A DNA stretch of 64,000 bases from Monilinia fructicola (taxonomy: Eukaryota > Ascomycota > Leotiomycetes > Helotiales > Sclerotiniaceae): the NCBI GenBank assembly GCA_008692225.1, contig VICG01000001.1, forward strand, positions 3,635,501-3,699,500, written 5' to 3'. Position 1 is the first letter of the stretch. Each line of letters starts with the position of its first letter. Under the pieces are notes generated by a model, which saw only the letters and a program-made list of their open reading frames with translations, made no database searches and was not told the origin of the DNA. This document shows, in pieces, positions 47,813 through 59,512 of the stretch. Position numbers and translations under genes: made by a program.

Positions 47813-48100
47813 ACATAAATACTAACGTTGATTTTCTTTCCTATTTCGCAGAATCCATTCGATCTTCTGTTTTCTCGTTCGTACCTTCCACTTCCAAGTC
47901 TTTCAATCATTCACCAACCGCCACTTCTTCTCACTTGCCGCTTTTTTTTTAACAAGAAAATTGTGATTGCTCACATTGATTTAACTGACGAATCAAAAGA
48001 ATCTTCTTTACAGTTGCACGGAATCCTTCCATTCACCACTACCTAATCTTACCCGCCTACTTATTTCCTCAACCTCCCTCTCTTTCCATAATTTCGAAAA

Positions 48101-49819
48101 ATGGCCACCGCAATGGATCATCTAGTTACTGGAACCTCCAAGATCTCTTGGTTGGCAAATCTCAACACTGAGTTCAAGCCTACCAAGAACTATCGCCGTA
48201 CTTCAATTATTTGCACCATCGGCCCCAAGACCAACTCCGTCGAAGCTCTCAACAAGCTTCGTTTGGCTGGTCTCAATGTCGTTCGCATGAACTTTTCCCA
48301 CGGTTCTTATGAATACCATCAATCCGTCATCGACAATGCCCGTGAGGCCGAGAAGGTTCAAGCGGGACGTCAACTTGCCATTGCTTTAGACACCAAGGGT
48401 CCAGAAATTAGAACTGGTAACACAGCTGGCGATGTTGACATTCCTATCTCTGCGGGATCAGAGATCAACATTACAACCGATGACAAGTATGCTACTGCTT
48501 GTGATGACAAGAACATGTAAGTAGAAATCTCCACAGTTACCCGATAGTCAAGGATAGACACAATGCTAATCTTTGCTCTTCTCTTCTCTCTCAGGTACGT
48601 CGATTACAAGAACATTACCAAGGTTATCGAGCCTGGACGTATCATCTACGTCGATGATGGTGTCCTCGCATTCGATGTTTTGGAGATTGTTGACGACAAG
48701 ACCATTCGTTGCCGCGCAAGAAACAATGGAAAGATCTCTTCCAAGAAGGGTGTCAACCTCCCAAACACTGATGTCGATCTCCCAGCTTTATCTGAGAAGG
48801 ATCAGGCTGATTTGAGATTTGGCGTCAAGAACAACGTTGACATGGTCTTTGCTTCTTTCATTCGTCGCGGTGAGGATATCAAGTCAATCCGTAAGGTTCT
48901 CGGTGAAGATGGAAAGCACATTCAAATCATTGCCAAGATTGAGAACAGACAAGGTCTCAACAACTTCCCTGAGATCTTGAAGGAGACTGATGGTGTCATG
49001 GTTGCTCGTGGTGATTTGGGTATTGAGATCCCCGCAGCCGAGGTTTTTGCTGCCCAAAAGAAGATGATCGCAATGTGCAACATGGCTGGTAAGCCAGTCA
49101 TCTGTGCCACTCAAATGCTCGAGTCGATGATCTACAACCCAAGACCAACTCGTGCTGAGATCAGTGATGTTGGTAACGCTGTGACTGATGGTGCTGACTG
49201 TGTTATGTTGTCTGGAGAGACTGCCAAGGGAAGCTACCCTAATGAGGCTGTTACCGAGATGCACGAAACTTGCTTGAAGGCTGAGAACTCTATCGCATAC
49301 GTCTCTCACTTTGAGGAGCTTTGCAACCTCACTGAGCGACCAGTCAGCGTCGTCGAGTCTTGCGCCATGGCAGCCGTTCGTGCCAGTTTGGATATCAATG
49401 CAGGTGCTATCATCGTTTTGTCCACCAGTGGAGAGAGTGCACGTCTTCTCTCCAAGTACAGACCAGTTTGCCCCATCTTCATGGTCACCCGAAATGCCAG
49501 CGCATCTAGATACGCCCACTTGTACCGTGGTGTCTATCCTTTCCACTTTGCTGAGGAGAAGCCAGACTTCTCCAAGGTTAACTGGCAAGAGGATGTTGAC
49601 CGAAGAATCAAGTGGGGTATTGCTGAGGCTCTCAAGCTGAAGGTCTTGGCCCAAGGCGAGAGTGTTGTCGTTGTCCAAGGATGGAAGGGTGGCATGGGTA
49701 ACACCAACACGTAAGTTTCAATCATGGATATTTCAGTGCTTAACCTCGCTAACATATATATTTACAGTCTCCGTGTCATCAAGGCTGAGCCAGAGAACCT
49801 TGGTTTGGAACAACTCTAA
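48101..49819 (+). CDS. PYK1: Pyruvate kinase, 3 exons
   Basis: Exons 48101-48516, 48595-49710 and 49768-49819 join without correction to 527 residues, the usual length of ascomycete pyruvate kinase. It makes pyruvate and ATP from phosphoenolpyruvate and ADP in the last step of cytosolic glycolysis. Visible motifs are [19 protein letters not shown] (substrate and K+ site), [11 protein letters not shown], the active-site signature [10 protein letters not shown] with its lysine, and [12 protein letters not shown] and ATQMLESM. The C-terminal effector-binding domain ([15 protein letters not shown]) for fructose-1,6-bisphosphate follows. The first intron splits a Met codon and the last exon encodes only [16 protein letters not shown]. 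Codon choice is strongly biased to C-ending codons, as expected for high expression, unlike neighbouring genes. A leader intron is likely (47494-47851). Confidence 0.98.
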
Positions 49820-50731
49820 ACACAACATGGGGGGAAATATAAGATAATACTATTATGAACCTTGGTTCAATTCTCGTAGCGATATATGCGAACCTTCCAT
49901 CGAACCAAGCTTCGATGCTTTTATACGGCCTCTGGAGTTTGTATGACTATCGGTTTCATCCTTCTTTCATGCTTTAACGGTTATGATGATGAGAGAAAAT
50001 CACATCAGAAGGTCACGAATGGGGTGGAGTTGTACAGAATAAACTATCATGCTTATAGACGAATACCAAAATGCATTTAACGTCTGCGAGGATGCCTTTT
50101 TCATGAGACTCCATAATACTTTCCTGATAATAGTGAGCTCGTATGATCCTGAATGCTTCAATTCATGAATCATTTAGTAATTCAACTTTGAATATTAACA
50201 TCAAAGTCAAACGTGAAATTCAAACGAAGGTATGCACCACATTCATCCCACCTGGGCATGTTCAATATACATTGATCGATTTATCGAAAATTATGGCAAG
50301 TCTTCAGCCTTGTTAATAGTGCACGTCCCTCGCAAGGCTGATATCCGTACCTCGTGTCTATCGCATGTGATGGCACAGCTCTCATGATAGATATAACATT
50401 ATTTCATTCGAATTCAATGATTCGAATCAGATATCAAATCCAGCAAGTTTGATTCAAGTGTCTGCATGTGCTAGTATCATTTCATCAACAATTTGCCGAT
50501 CCATTCCAGAAATTGCAACCATTCCTATTGCTCTTGCCATTTCTCTATTCGAAGCAGGTTTGCAGCCACGGCTCTCACAATCGTTCCCATTACTTCACGG
50601 CAGCAGCAGTCGATGAATATTCTACTACGAGATATCCCTAGCTAAACGATGAACCTCTGAAACTACCTCAGAACAAGCCTCATAATATCACAGATATCAA
50701 CCAAACAAAGACCTCAGACTACGAAATCACA
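49820..50731. other. Intergenic
   Basis: 0.9 kb without genes. It holds the 3' region of pyruvate kinase and the promoter of the Atg28-like gene. Confidence 0.5.
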
Positions 50732-52619
50732 ATGTCGCGCTCTCGTAATTCATTCTTCAGCAATTCCTCGGAGACGAATGATCAGAAACATCCTCTGTTG
50801 TCGAGAGAATATGGTCCGCACACTGATTTTAATCTTCGTGATCTTTCATCTCCTTCTGCCTCACGGGTTACACCGAGTCCGCCGCCGGAATTCTATAGGG
50901 ATATTAGATCGCCCACTAGTGCGAGTGCGAGAACGGTTTCACCTCGACCGGTTTCGGAAGCGGGATCTCCGAGTAAGATGAAAGGGAATGGAAAGGTGAA
51001 GGGGAGGAGGATACAATTTGCTGCGCCGCCTCCGCCAATCGTGGGGAGTGTTATTGGGTTGGGCACGGGGGTGGGAAGAGCTGGCCATGGGAAGATGGGG
51101 ATGAGTTTGGATGGGAGTAAGAGTCCTGGCTTTCAGGGCCGCTTGGGGAGGGATGGGAGAGGATTGGTTGGGGCTTTTGAAGCGTACCGGGGGTTCTGTG
51201 GGAGGCTCGGGCCAAATTGATACTTTGTTGGCATTAGAGAGGAGGGAGAGAGCGCTGCAGGCAGAATTACAAATGCTGTTGGATGCGCAGGGGGAGGGGC
51301 TATTGCAAGGTTTGGGTGGAGGGGGTAGTAATGGGGAAGAAAGAGGTGGCAGTGGAAGCAGCACACCTACAGCGAGGTCTTTACAACGAGATAGAGATAG
51401 CCAAAGCGGTAGAAACAGGGATAGCCCACATATGCGCACAATTCCTGTTAGGCAACCAAAGAAAAGGACGGTTGGACTGAGAGGAGCGAGGAAAGGTTTA
51501 CTAAGGGATATGGGTGAGTTGGTAGATGTTAAAGTGGAGGAAGGAGACTTGTTGGAAGAGGAAATAAAGAGGAGAGAAATGTGTATTGCGAAAACAAAAG
51601 ATTGGAAGACTAGGATTGAGGAGGTCAAGAGAGAAATTGGCGAATTTGTCTCAGTGGATGCACAAAACAGTGGAATAACTGACGACCCTGAATCTGCCCA
51701 CGGTAAATCTGAAGAGGATCGCGAGATTGCCGAACTTCGCAATGAGGAGAAGGCCGTTGAAAACGAGATTCGAGAAACGGAGGACAGATTATTACAAATG
51801 AAGGCTCGGAGGGATTGGTTAGGAGAACGGATTAAAGAAAGGATCAATCAGAGAGAATCTCGTCTGAGTAGTTACCGCGGGGCGCTTAGAGAGGTTGAAT
51901 CGGAAGTCCAGGAATTCTTAACCAGACCGCCGGTCATGGTATCGATTGGTATGGGAACTGAAGAAGGGTTCATGACTCTACCGCCTAAGCGACGAACATT
52001 AGAAATGGCGGAAGAATGGTGGAGTAAAGAAATCACCTCGTTACAAGCGAGGAAAGTCGAAGTGAACAAGGAAAAAGAAGCATTGGAAGAAGGAGCAAGG
52101 TATTGGGAAGATTGCATAGGGACGGTAATGGAATTTGAGGATGATTTGAGGCAGAAGATGAAGAGTGGAGAAGTGGGCGATGCAGAGGGATTAAAGCAAC
52201 AGGTTGGCAAGATGCAAGACGTCATTGGGAAACTGGGAGAAATAGTCCAAGTAGCGGAGAAGAAGCGCTGGAATCTACTGGTTATTGCCGTCGGTGCCGA
52301 ACTCCAGGCTTTCAAGCAAGGCGAGGAAATCTTGCGCAACGCGTTAGAATCTCTAGGTGGACAAAGTAATGAAGTTGATGATCGTGATCATGATCATGAT
52401 CATGATCATGAGGCATGGAATGATGCCCCGCTAGAAGAGGGACCGCATCCTGAAATCAACACACTGACTCATGATGCAACGACCGATGATGGATTAGTCG
52501 AGCTGGAAACGGAATTGGCGAGGCAGGAAGGTAGGGAAGTGCGGGATAGGGAAAGGCGGGAAAGGGCACGGGGAGATGGCAGGGCATGTATCGATAGGGG
52601 ATGGAGACGAGGAGAGTGA
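50732..52619 (+). CDS. ATG28: Atg28-like autophagy protein, frameshifted
   Basis: Starts MSRSRNSFFSNSS with a Ser/Pro-rich disordered N-terminus. The frame changes at a G5 run (51189-51193). With four Gs the protein continues GSVGGSGQIDTLLALERRE and AELQMLLDAQGEGLLQG, words I associate with filamentous fungal Atg28, a coiled-coil factor in pexophagy and autophagy. Long coiled coils span about residues 280-370 and 400-500 (EEVKREIGEF, NEIRETEDRLLQMKARRDWL). The corrected length is 628 residues to the stop at 52619. A second shift near 52570 would instead lead to an acidic tail (GDGDEESDEEKHLRELLV) ending at 52686, which looks more like the family. A DHDHDHDH tract is encoded by GATCAT repeats. 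Family assignment is moderately certain. Confidence 0.7.
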
Positions 52620-52943
52620 CGAGGAAAAACATCTCAGGGAGTTATTGGTGGATCGTGGTGGTGATACGGACGGTGAGGGATTTTGATTGGGACGTTGGGG
52701 TTGGGGGATGGGGTGCTGTGCCCGTGCCTGTGCCTGTGCCTGCGGCTTGGAAGCTGTAAAGTCATTGTTCGAGTGTGGGTGTACTATCGTATAATACATC
52801 CCTACTTTACCTACCTCCAGCTACCTAGATAGAGCTTTATCCGGCGTTACGTTACGGTACGTTGCATTGAATTGTATTATATAATATAGTAAATATATTA
52901 TATCATAGTATAGTATAGTATAGTATTACTACATCATCTACAT

Positions 52944-52977
52944 CCATCCATCCATCCATCCATCCATCCATCCATCT
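52944..52977. repeat. (CATC)n microsatellite
   Basis: Eight CATC units. Confidence 0.95.
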
Positions 52978-52978
52978 C

Positions 52979-53036
52979 TATCTCCCCTCCTCTCCCCTCC
53001 TCTCCCCTCCTCTCCCCTCCTCTCCCCTCGTCTCCA
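52979..53036. repeat. (CTCCTCTCCC)n minisatellite
   Basis: Five near-perfect 10-bp units, pyrimidine-only on the plus strand. Confidence 0.9.
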
Positions 53037-53267
53037 ACCTTGAAATCCCTCCCCTCCCCTTAAAACGAATCTCTAAATACAACCCCCCCCCTTCATCACC
53101 CCCCCTCAATCTTCCAAATATGCATGTATGATGTTGCAATCCACAATCCAGAATCCACAATCCACAATCCAGAACAACACCTCACGACAATACCATAGAG
53201 AGTAGAGAGTAGTGAATAAGTAAGTGAGTGAGTGAATGAGTTCGTTATCCGACTCATCATCCGAGTA

Positions 53268-53545
53268 GATATCCAACTAGATATCCAACTAGATATCCAA
53301 CTAGATATCCAACTAGATATCCAACTAGATATCCAACTAGATATCCAACTAGATATCCAACTAGATATCCAACTAGATATCCAACTAGATATCCAACTAG
53401 ATATCCAACTAGATATCCAACTAGATATCCAACTAGATATCCAACTAGATATCCAACTAGATATCCAACTAGATATCTAGATATCCAACTAGATATCCAA
53501 CTAGATATCCAACTCCAACTAGATATCCAACTAGATATCCAACTA
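53268..53545. repeat. 12-bp minisatellite, unit ATATCCAACTAG
   Basis: About 22 units, of which some 17 are perfect and adjacent (53268-53470). Interruptions follow: a 6-bp partial unit near 53476 and an AACTCCAACT variant near 53515. The unit length keeps the reading frame open as a repeated L-D-I-Q, but no start, splice or protein context supports coding. Each junction contains the CTAG and GATATC palindromes. Confidence 0.97.
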
Positions 53546-53754
53546 AATACCTACTCAACTAAATACCCAACTACCCCATAAGATACCCAATTAGCTAAAT
53601 TCTGTTAGTGATTGTTTGGTTGATCAACCAATCGATATCATATAACGCAACGTGGTATGATATCGCGAAAAAGACTGGTTTTGATATAATTTTTTCTTTT
53701 TTTGTTGATTTATTTATTTGTTTGTTTATGGGTTTGGGGTTTGGGGTTTAGCGG

Positions 53755-53915
53755 TTGTGGTGGATGGATGGATGGATGGATAAATGGATAAATAAATAAA
53801 TGAATGAATAAATGGATGGATGGATGGATGGATGGATGAATAAATAGATAAATGGATGGATAGATAAATAAATGAATAAATGGATGGATAGATGGATGGA
53901 TGGATAGATAGATAT
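53755..53915. repeat. (GGAT)n / (AAAT)n tetranucleotide tract
   Basis: Interleaved GGAT and AAAT/GAAT tetramers over 160 bp. Confidence 0.9.
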
Positions 53916-53927
53916 TGTTTGGTTGGG

Positions 53928-53956
53928 GAAAGGAAGGAAGGAAGGAAGGAAGGAAG
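53928..53956. repeat. (GGAA)n microsatellite
   Basis: About seven GGAA units followed by GGGAGA repeats. Confidence 0.9.
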
Positions 53957-54170
53957 GGAGAGAGGGAGAGAAGGAGAGAAATATATATACGCCATTTTGT
54001 CATTACATCAAGGGATGAAATTTCTGATGCAAAATGGAGATGGAGAGGTAGAACGTCAAAGATGAATGTAAGATATAAAATGCCACCTTTCGAATACAAT
54101 ACATGTCCACCCATAGACTTCCCTTCCCTTCCCATCCCTTCCCTTCCCTTCCCCTCCCTCATCTTTTCTT

Positions 54171-56541
54171 TTACATCATTCTAAATCCATCAGATGATTC
54201 CACATCTATCCAAACAAGCCCACTCCCACTCCTACTCCCAATTCCAACAAAGACCACCAACCCAACCAATCCAACCTCACCCCCACCCGACACCGCAGAC
54301 GACCCATCATGTACTCTACACCTCTTCACAGCCCACAACTCCCAAAACTTCCACTGCCTCTTCAACACCACACCTTCACTCCCTTCGTCCCCAAGATCCT
54401 GCATCCCAAATCCCTGTGCACATTCGCAGCTGTGAGTTTTTGCTCTACCTATTCCGCTCGTTCCGCCTATGGCTCCACCTTCTATCCCCCATATTTTCGC
54501 TTCCTTTTCTGTACCGCCTTCCATGTTCCCCGATTTATGATTCGAGGCTACGCTTGATGTTGATGGTAGATGGACAGAGCTACTGTGGTGACTGAGTGTG
54601 CGATCGCCCACTGCTGTATCTTGAAAATCGAGTTCTTCGTCGCTTTCTTCGCTGTCAGAGGCGTGGGAGACGGAGAGGGATATGTTATCCGTGGGCCCAG
54701 GGATGGGGTTTAGGGTCAGATTTGCATGTTGTGGGAAACCTGGGACTCCGTTCCCATTACCATTTCCATTACCATTTCCATTTCCATTTCCGTGCCCATT
54801 TCCTTGCCCATTTCCATGCCCATTTCCATACCCATGCCCATGCCCATGTCCAGTTCCTGGCATCCCGTTACCAATATTCACGCCTCCATTTCCTGCATTA
54901 ACATATCCAATCCCCCTCAAACTAACCCATTTTAACTCCGTCAATTCGCGCCTTAACATCCTCACCACTTCTACCCATGAACTGCCCTCTTTCAACTTCA
55001 CACTGCGTAATCTTACACTCCTTAATGTATATCTATGACGTCTCAACAATCCTATTATCTCCCTCACTATCAAGATGCCACGCTCCAAATCCCACATATC
55101 TCAAATTTTCCCACGTGACGTTATGAAAGACCGCTTCGAGGGGGACATGAGTCAGAGGTCTGTTGGATGGAAACCCTACATGTAGACCTTGAATTTGATG
55201 CGCAGATGTAAAGAATGTATTAAAGAGACTGGATAATTGATGCATTTTGTCATCTGTAGGTTCCTGGATTTGGATTTCTAGACACGTGAGACGGTTTGCT
55301 AGGGTAGAGATGGTGTTGTGAGAATGTGGGTTTAGAAGGAGTGGGATGCGAGGATTGACGAAACGGCTTGAGAAACGCGTTGCGGGGGATTTGGACTCTA
55401 GGAATGCGTAGCCGAGAGCTCGAGCTGAATGTTCACAGGCGGCTGTCCATTCTAGGGGGTCGAGATCAAGGGATAGGATGGGATCGATTGTGTTGTTGTT
55501 ATTGTTGTTTTGAGAAAAGGCGACCCAGCGTCTCTCTCGAAGGAATGAGGACCAATCTATATCTACTCTATCTTGAACTCTCATAAGGCGAATTTGCTGA
55601 AGATGATCAAATAATCGAAAGGCGTGCAGTAAACTCTGTACATCAATTCTATTGTTGATGATGGTTGCCTGTTCACGGGCCCGTGATAATACTCGAAATA
55701 TGGTAACCTCATCCTTGCGATTACGATCAAGCTTTGTTCGAAGTTGTTTAAGTGACGGCCGTGATCTATCGACCTGGCGAGTATTGCTATCGATTTGTTT
55801 TTGGTTTATCTGTCTTTCAAGCTCCACAGTCGTCGCATGAGTCTCATCAAATAAAGTTTGAAGTTGATTTAGACCTGTATGCAGGTTAGTTCAAGTTGAC
55901 ACTGCCATTGCATTTCAAGATTAGAATGTACCCCGATGGTAAAAAACAGGAATCATATATGAGAACTTTTTGACGTGTTCCGCTAAGTGAGGTCGCTCCT
56001 CTATCAAAAATCGTAACCGATTAAAACCAGCCTCGGAGCATCGAATCGAGACACGGGAAAACTGTCTACCCAACAGTAGACTGTAGAATTTCTTACATGT
56101 ACGGCTCTAACAATGTTGTCATTAGACATATGAATGCTCAACAATAAATGAGAAATGGATCATACAAGAGTGGTGGTAATATTTGTAATCCTCTAACGAT
56201 TGCGGTGGCATAGACTGAAAACTCTCTACACTTAAAGAGGCTCGATGATCAATGGGAATCAAACTTCCCAGAATTATGAACGAGATATTCAAGGATGTTC
56301 TCTAGAACCTCATTTGAAAGTTGGAAAATAGGTGTAAGCTTAGATTCAGGTGTGCGTGATTTACATAAAGAAAAGGCTCTGTAGAATCTCTTCTGGACCA
56401 AGCAAAAGTTGGGCACGTGTAATGATTGAGTCCATGGATTCCAAGAGGGTGGTCTTCATTAAAATCTTCGTAAAGCATTTGTAAAAGGATCTTGTAAAGG
56501 ATCTCATCTGGAAGTCTCTCAATGGGTTTCAAATTGTCCAT
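54171..56541 (-). CDS. F-box protein, frameshifted
   Basis: Begins MDNLKPIERLPDEILYKILLQML, a clear F-box start, so the protein probably binds Skp1 and selects substrates for an SCF ubiquitin ligase. Exon 1 is 56541-56365. An exon ending at 55932 encodes CKKFYSLLGRQFSRVSIR and HLAEHVKKFSYMIPVFYHRG. It joins in phase across a 57-nt intron to the last exon (55874-54171). In the last exon one extra G near 55070 shifts AWHLDSE to EIIGLLRRHRYTLRS, a leucine-rich-like segment typical of fungal F-box proteins. The tail carries a Gly-Asn/Gly-His repeat encoded by hexamers (54755-54850) and an acidic DSEESDEELDF stretch. The segment between 56365 and about 56090 cannot be assigned cleanly. Substrate unknown. 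Confidence 0.75.
54755..54850. repeat. Hexanucleotide repeat inside F-box gene
   Basis: About 16 units of CCATTT/CCATTA/CCCATG-type hexamers. On the coding strand they specify alternating Gly with Asn or His. Confidence 0.9.
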
Positions 56542-58256
56542 CTCGTGAAAAACAACGGTTGTGATACAACAGGACGACGAATGGCACTTGGTCTAGAATA
56601 CCTGGTTAGCAAATATCAGTATCAAAGACGCAGTCTTACCTCACATAACGAGCGTATAAGAACAGAGTATTCTTGAGGTTATTCGGAGAATGTACAAGGA
56701 TAGAAACGGAAGCAGTGAACAAAAAATCAAATCGTTACATCATAATGAATGAAGTTGAGTGCCGGCACTCTATGTACGAGATGTGGTTTTCAAAGTTGAG
56801 CAAGCCAGGTTTTATGAATTCTGACGTGTCGATGCGTCTCAAGGGATCACTCGAGGGTTAGTTTGAGGGACAAATGTGTGTGGATGGATGATCCTCCGAT
56901 ATTTATTAGAATTTTATTGTCATGCAGATATATTGCTTATTTTGAATTTGGTTGGCCAAAATGATTTCATGGCTTTACTGCAGCGGCTTGTGGGTTACCG
57001 ATCGGTCGGTGCAAATAACAATCATGTGATTTGGGTAAATACTAATAAGGATTGGGAGGAGGAATATAATTCGATACAAGAAATTATACAACAAGGATAT
57101 TCCCAATTTCCAACCCATGGTCGCATAAGATGACAGCGAATCATGAGTTAGTGGAGTGATAGATCGTCTACCATGGTTGACGCATGTGCGAAAGAATTGC
57201 GGGTCAGGAAACGGTAATTGTGTTCCTAGGCGATAGATAGCACTTGGCAGTGTCTAGACAAAGTAGACAAAAGTAGACAGAGTAGACAAAGTAGACAAAG
57301 TAGACAAATTAGACAAACTTATCTAATCCATAAGAACTTGCTGAGGAATCGAATTTGATGAAATGTTTGGTCGAAATTCAAATTCAGATGCAAATCAAGA
57401 GGAGCATAAGAAGAAATTAAACATCAGAAAACAAACCATGTGGTTAAAGGGTTAACATGGCTGTTCTTGTCTGCTTACACCCATGACCTAGTCTCAAGGC
57501 GAAAACATGGATAAAGAACGAGAACGAACGGCTTGTTACTGTAGAATGTAACTGTCCACCATTTTTGATCAAATATTAGTCCATATTTGATCATCAAACC
57601 TGGTTCAACAGAGACGCTGGTTTGCAATTTTTAGTGTGGGTGAATCCTATACATTTATTGGAAAAGGCTTGAGTTCAATTGAACTTATGCATTTGCGCGA
57701 GAAATATTATTGGATCATGGGCGCTTAATCAAAAATCCCCGCATAACTCAATTGCACCACACGAGGAGGATGTCTGAAGGGCCAACCAACTTTCATTCTA
57801 TAGCTTTCCGCGGTTTTATGAAATAGAGTCCGTTGGACGTTTCATCCGGATTCTTATTAGAAATGACTGATCGTTAGCATAGTTCTGGGCGTTGCTGGGT
57901 TATTGAAGAGATGCCATAAGGGTAGTATTCGTGGGCATCGTTAGCCAGCCGCCATTGATACCTTGAGTCGAGAGAGAATTCGCATTCCTGACAAAGTAAT
58001 GCGAAAAAGTGAGGAGATGATAAGCCCTTGTCGCATGGTGATTCCTGTGCATGAACTCTGTGATTTTTGCAAATGACGTGCATATTGCTACGGCGCATGT
58101 GGTCCAATATTGGGTCGCGATTTCTCCACGCAAGACATCATTCTATAACCTTATTGCCTACAGTAGTGGTACTATATCCATCTTTCTCCTTCGTGCAGAC
58201 TCGAACCAAGCTCGATTGACTATGCATAACGAAATCTCGATTTGGAAAGTTTTCGA
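56542..58256. other. Intergenic with a 9-bp repeat
   Basis: 1.7 kb with no recognised gene. An AAAGTAGAC repeat lies at 57255-57318. Confidence 0.5.
57255..57318. repeat. (AAAGTAGAC)n minisatellite
   Basis: Seven imperfect 9-bp units with one-base length variants. Confidence 0.9.
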
Positions 58257-59478
58257 TTAGAGTGAGGACTTTCGGGAGCGATCGGCTCTCTGCTTCCTTA
58301 TTGCAGTACTGCTAATTTTAGAAGCAAAGTCATCAGGTTTAGGAGTGGTCTCGAGACCATCTTGTGCATCGAGAACATCAACCTCATACACCTCCAGTGC
58401 CTTCCAGCCCTTCTCGACTCTTTTATCGTTCACTGCTTGTCCTCCGGACCTAGTTTCTCCGGATACAACGAGTGCGGCGACGGTTTCATCCGTGATAGTT
58501 GGTCCATAAGCGTCGTGAATTTCAACACACTCGATATTGATTGCGCAAGCCTTCAGTTTCGTATGTATTGCTCGACCGTTCGAACTTTCCAAAGGAACCG
58601 TCTCAATAGCTTCCTCCTGACTAGCCTGTGTGAAAGAAAGAATGGATGTAAGGAATCCAACCACGTAATTTTGACGTTTCCTCCCAGCTTTGCAAGTATT
58701 CGGCATATTTCTTATTCTTCAGCAATTCATCCCCTGTAATACCAATAATCAATTCTCCGAGGAGGGTCTTGAAGACCGGCGGCTGGTTGTAATAAGAGTG
58801 CTGAAGCTGTAAGCAAAAGCTTGTGTCCCGCATGAAGATGATCAAACGTGCCACCAACTGCTACCACATTATGAAAGGTAGGAGAATTTGGTTGGATTGA
58901 TTGAGAGGTAGTTTGTACCATGCTCAATCCACCCTGACCATCTTGAATTCTGCGTGTAGAGGAGGACTAATCCCATTTGCAAAATATAAAAAGTCACCTA
59001 GTAAATTCTGGCCTCCCTCGCCTTCTACCGAGAAAACCTTATTCCATCGGCGCCGTGTACTTGCGAATAAGGGAAGCTCAACAATAGGGCCACCAGCCAG
59101 AACTCCAAGACTGACATTACGACCAGAGGTTTTGTTAAGAAAACGAGTAGAATCATAATCCAACAAGACAATGCAGAAATCCACCGCTCCAGGTAAATCT
59201 GATGTGATATCGATATCTTCCTTGGCAACATATAGAACAAATCAAACTGTAAACACCACCCAATAGCTTCTCCACCTCATTGTATATTTCAGATCTTGGG
59301 GCTTTCAATCGATCATGAAAAATTTGACGATGCGAGTGCGATTGTAAGTTTCGTATTGGTTGAAGAAGTTTTGAAAGAGTTGAAAGAACAGCAGATATTG
59401 ATGAATGATAAGCCGCACTGAGGGATGAAGCCGTGACTGGTGCGGGTGTTGAGGGAGTAGAAGTAGGGATTGTGACAT
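58257..59478 (-). CDS. CAB4: Phosphopantetheine adenylyltransferase, five frameshifts
   Basis: The C-terminal half is the nucleotidyltransferase domain: VAVGGTFDHLHAGHKLLL with the HxGH site, GITGDELLKNKKYAEYL, IECVEIHDAYGPTITDE, VVSGETRSGG and the ISSTAIR motif. This enzyme makes dephospho-CoA from 4'-phosphopantetheine and ATP, an essential step in coenzyme A synthesis. The N-terminal half (SSLSAAYHSSISAVLS, APRSEIYNEVEKLLGG) is the extra domain usual in fungal enzymes. Segments lie in successive frames. Apparent indels are near 59454, 59229, 58952, 58754 and 58680, three extra and two missing bases. With these corrected, the ATG at 59478 (MSQSLLLLP) gives exactly 407 codons. Such density in an essential gene points to poor sequence accuracy, but a pseudogene copy remains possible. 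Confidence 0.82.
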
Positions 59479-59486
59479 GATCGCCA

Positions 59487-59512
59487 ACTAGGTAGGTAGG
59501 TAGGTAGGTAGG
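59487..59512. repeat. (TAGG)n microsatellite
   Basis: Six TAGG units in the region upstream of the PPAT gene, starting with CTAGG. Confidence 0.95.

Larger units (their letters stand above)
47494..47851 (+). promoter_or_regulatory. Probable leader intron of pyruvate kinase
   Basis: A GGTAAGTA donor at 47494, a perfect TACTAAC branch site at 47820-47826 and a pyrimidine-rich TTTCGCAG acceptor at 47851 define a 358-nt intron in the 5' untranslated region, about 250 nt before the start codon. It contains a CTCTC tract (47597-47663) and a CACAG tract (47784-47812). Long leader introns often accompany highly expressed fungal glycolytic genes. Transcript evidence is lacking here. Confidence 0.65.

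Noticed and set aside
53232..53480. Open frame encoding repeated L-D-I-Q
   Set aside because: It is produced by the 12-bp minisatellite, whose length is a multiple of three. No start context, splice sites or flanking coding sequence.
52944..54160. CRISPR-like array
   Set aside because: The units are contiguous tandem repeats without spacers, in a eukaryotic genome.
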